Shown piece after piece: positions 60,555 through 64,000 of a DNA stretch of 64,000 nt. The stretch is from the NCBI RefSeq assembly GCF_001187845.1, contig NZ_CP012160.1, forward strand, positions 806,001 through 870,000. Direction: 5' to 3'. Every line of letters begins with the position of its first letter. Within the stretch, counting starts at the first letter, position 1. Position numbers and translations under genes: made by a program. The notes under the pieces are model-generated. The model had not been told where the DNA came from, made no database searches, and saw only the letters and a list, made by a program, of their open reading frames with translations. Source of the stretch: Octadecabacter temperatus. GTDB taxonomy: Bacteria > Pseudomonadota > Alphaproteobacteria > Rhodobacterales > Rhodobacteraceae.

Positions 60555-60953
60555 ATGGATTTTCTCATACAAACCAACGGCCCTGGGCTTTATGAATTCA
60601 CGCGTGACGTGGCTGGCGTCGTCGCAGGTACTGGGGTGCTTACGCTGTTTGTACGGCACACGTCCTGTTCGCTGCTCATTCAAGAAAACGCCGATGCTGA
60701 GGTTAAGACCGATTTGACGGAGTTCTTCGATCGACTGGTTCCAAACGCAAATCACCCGTCAATGTCTTATCTGCGGCATACCTATGAAGGGCCGGATGAT
60801 ATGCCGGCCCATATAAAAGCGTCGATGCTGCCAACGAGCTTGCAGGTTCCCGTCATTGATGGAGTTTTGCAGTTGGGAACTTGGCAAGGGATTTACATTT
60901 TTGAACATAGAACCGTGCCGCACGCGCGGCGCGTTGTAGGGATGATGCGATGA
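60555..60953 (+). CDS. YjbQ/UPF0047-family protein (secondary thiamine-phosphate synthase)
   Basis: 132 aa. It has the HTSCSLLIQEN, NANHPSMSYLRHTYEGPDDMPAH and GTWQGIYIFEHR segments of the YjbQ family, which show thiamin-phosphate-synthase-like activity in vitro. The ATG at 60555 is preferred; the open frame extends 36 bases upstream. Its stop overlaps the M20 hydrolase start (ATGA), so the pair is coupled. Confidence 0.9.
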   Translation: MDFLIQTNGPGLYEFTRDVAGVVAGTGVLTLFVRHTSCSLLIQENADAEVKTDLTEFFDRLVPNANHPSMSYLRHTYEGPDDMPAHIKASMLPTSLQVPVIDGVLQLGTWQGIYIFEHRTVPHARRVVGMMR

Positions 60954-62506
60954 GTGTTTCTGCAGCACAATCAAGCGCCCTTGCGTGGATTGAAAACGCT
61001 CGCGATGGCCTGTCCGAAGACTGCGCGCGTATCTTTTCTTATGGTGAACCCGCATGGCGTGAATACCGTTCGGCTGAATGGTATGTTGAACGCTTGCGGG
61101 CAGAAGGTTTCACCGTTGAAGAGGGCAGCGGCGGCATGCCAACAGCCTTTTGTGCCGAATGGTCAAACGGAGCAGGGCCTGTTGTGGGCATGTATGCAGA
61201 ATACGATGCGGTACCCGGAAATTGCCAAGCAGCAGTCGTTCGTGAAGCGCCGCGTGATGGGTTAAGCGCCTATGCCGCTGGCCACACAGACCCGCATTCA
61301 GCTTTAGGGATCAGTGGATTGGGTGGTTTGCTCGCGACCAAGGCCGCGATGGAGCAGCATGGCATCAAGGGCGGGCTGCGTTTTACGGGTGAGCCTGCGG
61401 AAAAGGTGCGCGGGTCCAAGCCCATCCACGCCGCAAAGGGCTATTACGACGGGCTGGCGGGGATGTTGTCGTTCCATCCGTTCTACATGCTGCCCATGTG
61501 TAATACCGTGCGCTGGGACACCCACTGCGGTGCCGCTTATTCGATGATTTACCGGTTTATCTGCGATGCGCCGCATTTGTTTGGGGCCTCGGATGGCGCA
61601 CCCATCCCGCAAAGCCACAGTGATATTCGCGCCCCCGGTGCGAACGATGCCTTGGTCATGATGTATTCACAGGCCCGCATGTTGCGCGATACGATGCTGC
61701 CCAATGTCGGCGGTTGGTCGATTTCTGAAAGCATCATCAGCACGGGGCAGGCAACCGCAGATAACCTGCCTGCGGGGCTTGCCGAACTGCAATATATGAT
61801 GCGTGTTCCGACAGTAGAAATGGCTGAAAGCGTAAGCGCACGTCTTGATGCATTGGCGGAAAGCGTGGCAGCACAAACGGGCTGCCGTGTTGAGCGGCAC
61901 TGGGTGTGCAAATCGCGCCCCGGTCTTGCCAACCATGCGATGGCAAATGTGGTTTGGGAGCAAATTCAACAGGTTGGCGCACCCGTTTGGGATACGGGCG
62001 CGAAGGCATTGATGAAGCAAGTGCAGGAAAATTGTGGCGTCACAGCAGATGATGACCCAATCTTGCCTGCTTGTGAAACCCTGATTTCACCACAGAACGC
62101 CGAAGCCATTTTGCGTGAAAGCCTGCCGCCCAATCAGCGTAACTCAACGTCTGATGATTACACAGATATGACGTGGCACGCTCCGACCGCGCGGTTCTAT
62201 ATCGCGCGACCTGCATTGAAGGGTGGCCCTTATCCTTCGTGGGCGATGAACGCGCTTGGGGGCATGCCACAAACGATTGATCCGATGGTGCAGGTGGCGG
62301 CGAAAGTATTGGCATGTTCCGCACTTCGTTTGATGGAGGACGAAGGTGCCCGCGCTGCAACCCAAAGCGAATTTCAACGCCGAAAAGCGGAACACGATAT
62401 CCCGCCATTGTGCGACTACCCTTCTCCGCATGGGTTCAAATGGCCCGAATACGTACAAACGTCCCGCGGTGAGGATTGGCACATTCCAAAGTTGGAGACG
62501 AAATGA
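60950..62506 (+). CDS. M20-family amidohydrolase, AbgB-like
   Basis: 518 aa. Metal-binding regions are GPVVGMYAEYDAVPG, AAGHTDPHSALGISG and FTGEPAEKVRGSKP, with the late NSTSDDYTDMTWHAPT. The spacing of these and the length fit AbgB (p-aminobenzoyl-glutamate hydrolase subunit) and related M20D enzymes better than desuccinylases; the substrate is inferred. Coupled to YjbQ and, at the 3' end, to the small exported protein (ATGA). Confidence 0.85.
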   Translation: MSVSAAQSSALAWIENARDGLSEDCARIFSYGEPAWREYRSAEWYVERLRAEGFTVEEGSGGMPTAFCAEWSNGAGPVVGMYAEYDAVPGNCQAAVVREAPRDGLSAYAAGHTDPHSALGISGLGGLLATKAAMEQHGIKGGLRFTGEPAEKVRGSKPIHAAKGYYDGLAGMLSFHPFYMLPMCNTVRWDTHCGAAYSMIYRFICDAPHLFGASDGAPIPQSHSDIRAPGANDALVMMYSQARMLRDTMLPNVGGWSISESIISTGQATADNLPAGLAELQYMMRVPTVEMAESVSARLDALAESVAAQTGCRVERHWVCKSRPGLANHAMANVVWEQIQQVGAPVWDTGAKALMKQVQENCGVTADDDPILPACETLISPQNAEAILRESLPPNQRNSTSDDYTDMTWHAPTARFYIARPALKGGPYPSWAMNALGGMPQTIDPMVQVAAKVLACSALRLMEDEGARAATQSEFQRRKAEHDIPPLCDYPSPHGFKWPEYVQTSRGEDWHIPKLETK

Positions 62507-62937
62507 GAGCCTTAATCGCCCTTTTAGTATTCGCAAACCCAGCTTGGGCCGAGTGCAGTTCCGATCAGCACACGTTTATGGCCTGTTCATTCGCTAACGG
62601 GAAGTACGTCGAGGTCTGTTTGGAAGAAGAATATGTCCGGTATCGGTATGGGCAGCTCGGGCAATCTCCGGAACTGCATTTGGCGTTGCCTTACGGGGAA
62701 GGCGCGGATCTCGTTGAGTGGCCGGGTATCGGGCGAACGATTTGGGAAGCAGTCCGAATGACGAATGAAGATGTCGTCTATGAGGTGTATGGCGGTTTCG
62801 ATAAAGTTGAAGCTGTCGAATGGGATCCCGAAACGGAAACCTCACCGGTCTTCGGCGGTATCTACATCGAAAACTTGCAAGGAGACCTCCTTGCCCATCT
62901 CGAATGCACTCCGGGTACAGTTGACTACGAGTTTTAG
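62503..62937 (+). CDS. Small exported protein
   Basis: 144 aa. A Sec signal peptide (MRALIALLVFANPAWAEC) precedes a Cys-containing N-terminal stretch (CSSDQHTFMAC) and a beta-rich acidic domain. Starts in the ATGA overlapping the amidohydrolase stop; upstream in-frame codons lie in that gene. No family recognised. Its job in the M20 operon is unknown. Confidence 0.7.
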   Translation: MRALIALLVFANPAWAECSSDQHTFMACSFANGKYVEVCLEEEYVRYRYGQLGQSPELHLALPYGEGADLVEWPGIGRTIWEAVRMTNEDVVYEVYGGFDKVEAVEWDPETETSPVFGGIYIENLQGDLLAHLECTPGTVDYEF

Positions 62938-63070
62938 CGCTAAACTGTGGCTTATCCGACTCATGATCTTGTGCCTTCATTTGCCCACTACCCAAAACTT
63001 ATCCCGTTCCCTATAGTGGCTGTGGATAAATGGGGCGTTAGACCCCACAGGCAGAAGACGAGGACAGGAT

Positions 63071-63538
63071 ATGCGTTGCCCATTTTGTGGAAACGTCGAC
63101 ACACAAGTTAAAGACTCCCGCCCAGCGGAAGATCACGTCGCCATTCGGCGCCGTCGGTTTTGCCCTGCGTGCGGCGGTCGTTTCACCACCTATGAACGCG
63201 TGCAATTGCGCGATCTGGTCGTCATCAAGTCAAATGGTCGCCGTGAAGATTTCGATCGACCAAAGCTAGAGCGTTCAGTTCGCATTTCGATGCAGAAGCG
63301 CCCAGTTGAACCGGAACGCGTGGATCAGATGATTTCTGGCATCGTGCGCCGTCTTGAAAGCATGGGTGAAACGGACATCGGATCAAAGCAAATCGGTGAG
63401 ATCGTGATGGAGGCCTTGGCCCGCATCGACACCGTCGCTTACGTGCGCTTTGCGAGTGTTTACAAGAACTTCCAAGCGGCTGATGACTTCGATAAGTTTG
63501 TGAGCGAGCTTCGCCCACCTGAAAAATCGGACGATTGA
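63071..63538 (+). CDS. nrdR: Transcriptional repressor NrdR
   Basis: 155 aa. A zinc ribbon C3-x2-C6 and C31-x2-C34 (MRCPFCG and [18 protein letters not shown]) is followed by the ATP-cone domain ([21 protein letters not shown]). It represses ribonucleotide-reductase genes when dATP is bound. GAGGACAGG lies upstream of the ATG. It is followed by ribD with a 4-base TTGA overlap, the common nrdR-ribD order in this class. Confidence 0.96.
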   Translation: MRCPFCGNVDTQVKDSRPAEDHVAIRRRRFCPACGGRFTTYERVQLRDLVVIKSNGRREDFDRPKLERSVRISMQKRPVEPERVDQMISGIVRRLESMGETDIGSKQIGEIVMEALARIDTVAYVRFASVYKNFQAADDFDKFVSELRPPEKSDD

Positions 63539-64000
63539 GCGCTGAGTTAGATCATCGTTTTATGGGCATGGCCCTGTCGCTTGGGCGGCGGGGCCTTGGT
63601 CGTGTCTGGCCGAACCCGAATGTCGGCTGCGTCATCGTGCGCGATGGCTGTGTCATTGGGCGCGGTTGGACAGCGGATGGCGGACGTCCCCATGCGGAAA
63701 CCCAAGCACTACGTGGCATCGATGCGACGGGTGCTACGGCTTATGTCACGCTTGAACCCTGTGCCCATCACGGAAAAACACCACCCTGTTCCGAGGCCCT
63801 GATTGCCGCAAAAGTAGCGCGTGTGGTCATCGCCACAGGCGACCCTGATCCGCGCGTTGCGGGTAAAGGTATCGCGATGTTGCGCGATGCTGGCTTGGAA
63901 GTGATTACTGGCCTGCGAAAGGCCGAGGCCCGCGCCGATCTCGCCGGCTTCCTGCTGCGGATCACGCAAAATCGCCCCTTTGTGACGCTAAAGCTCGCCA
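63535..64000 (+). CDS. ribD: Riboflavin biosynthesis deaminase/reductase RibD (5' part)
   Basis: The frame from TTG 63535, overlapping the nrdR stop, reads [20 protein letters not shown] and contains the zinc cytidine-deaminase-type site PHAETQAL with [10 protein letters not shown], the RibD deaminase signature. About 155 of 360 or so codons lie in the window; the reductase domain is beyond base 64000. It acts in riboflavin synthesis. An ATG at 63562 is the alternative start. Confidence 0.92.
   Translation, partial: MSAELDHRFMGMALSLGRRGLGRVWPNPNVGCVIVRDGCVIGRGWTADGGRPHAETQALRGIDATGATAYVTLEPCAHHGKTPPCSEALIAAKVARVVIATGDPDPRVAGKGIAMLRDAGLEVITGLRKAEARADLAGFLLRITQNRPFVTLKLA

Overview
The window is chromosomal DNA from an alphaproteobacterium, most likely a marine member of the Rhodobacteraceae (Roseobacter group). 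The signs are the alphaproteobacterial KMSKS variant (FSTS) in MetG, an alphaproteobacterial-type RpoD, small families common in this group (DUF983, DUF1127, DUF1203, DUF2061, DUF2927, DUF3572), carnitine and methylamine-type catabolic genes, and a dispersed intergenic repeat around CTTTGTCTCAAAAATATC. GC looks to be in the mid-to-high 50s by eye. There is no prophage, transposase, CRISPR array or tRNA. Genes are densely packed, with many ATGA/TTGA start-stop overlaps and five convergent pairs whose stop codons overlap by exactly 4 nt.

Layout. 1-4.8 kb: metG (partial, runs off the left edge), an orphan Imm11-like gene, an MFS transporter and a Tas-like aldo/keto reductase. 4.8-11.4 kb: a carnitine catabolism locus: a BKACE-type dehydrocarnitine cleavage enzyme, a block of four small lipoproteins, DUF1203, a carnitine dehydrogenase-thioesterase fusion, an SDR and an XRE regulator. 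11.5-16.8 kb: DUF2061 and a desaturase, a DMT exporter, NUDIX, DUF983, then an EF-hand protein with an ECF sigma factor, a putative anti-sigma factor and a CpxP/ZraP-like protein. 16.8-23.5 kb: a PleD-like diguanylate cyclase, DUF3572, a HAD phosphatase, a non-pyrrolysine MttB-family methyltransferase, a GNAT-like protein, dtd and a PfkB kinase.

23.5-29.4 kb is the most unusual part: one minus-strand cluster with a tiny membrane peptide, XpaC, TelA, a DUF2927 lipoprotein, an SPFH (YdjI-like) protein with a GYF_2 tail, an unknown protein and a zinc-ribbon membrane protein. It combines two gene sets known from Gram-positive envelope-stress loci (xpaC-yaaN and ydjGHI). 29.4-36.8 kb is mostly RNA and translation genes: rluB, a methyltransferase, tadA, gatC, gatA, an Excalibur lipoprotein, an AmpD-like amidase, the RNase P RNA gene rnpB, an aldo/keto reductase preceded by a 10-bp tandem repeat, and rpmG.

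36.8-45.6 kb: Bax inhibitor-1 family protein, DUF1127/LysR, quinone oxidoreductase, an XRE regulator with two palindromes upstream, hisN, and two purine deaminases (8-oxoguanine and guanine) flanking a CAP lipoprotein. 45.7-54.8 kb: mgtE, 5-FTHF cyclo-ligase, a YmdB-family phosphoesterase, two convergent SLC13 permeases, yebC, a LysE-type exporter and a DMT exporter. 54.8-64 kb: dnaG and rpoD, separated by a cluster of five GANTC (CcrM) sites, then a TPR sulfotransferase, yjbQ with an M20 amidohydrolase, a small exported protein, nrdR, and ribD (partial, runs off the right edge).
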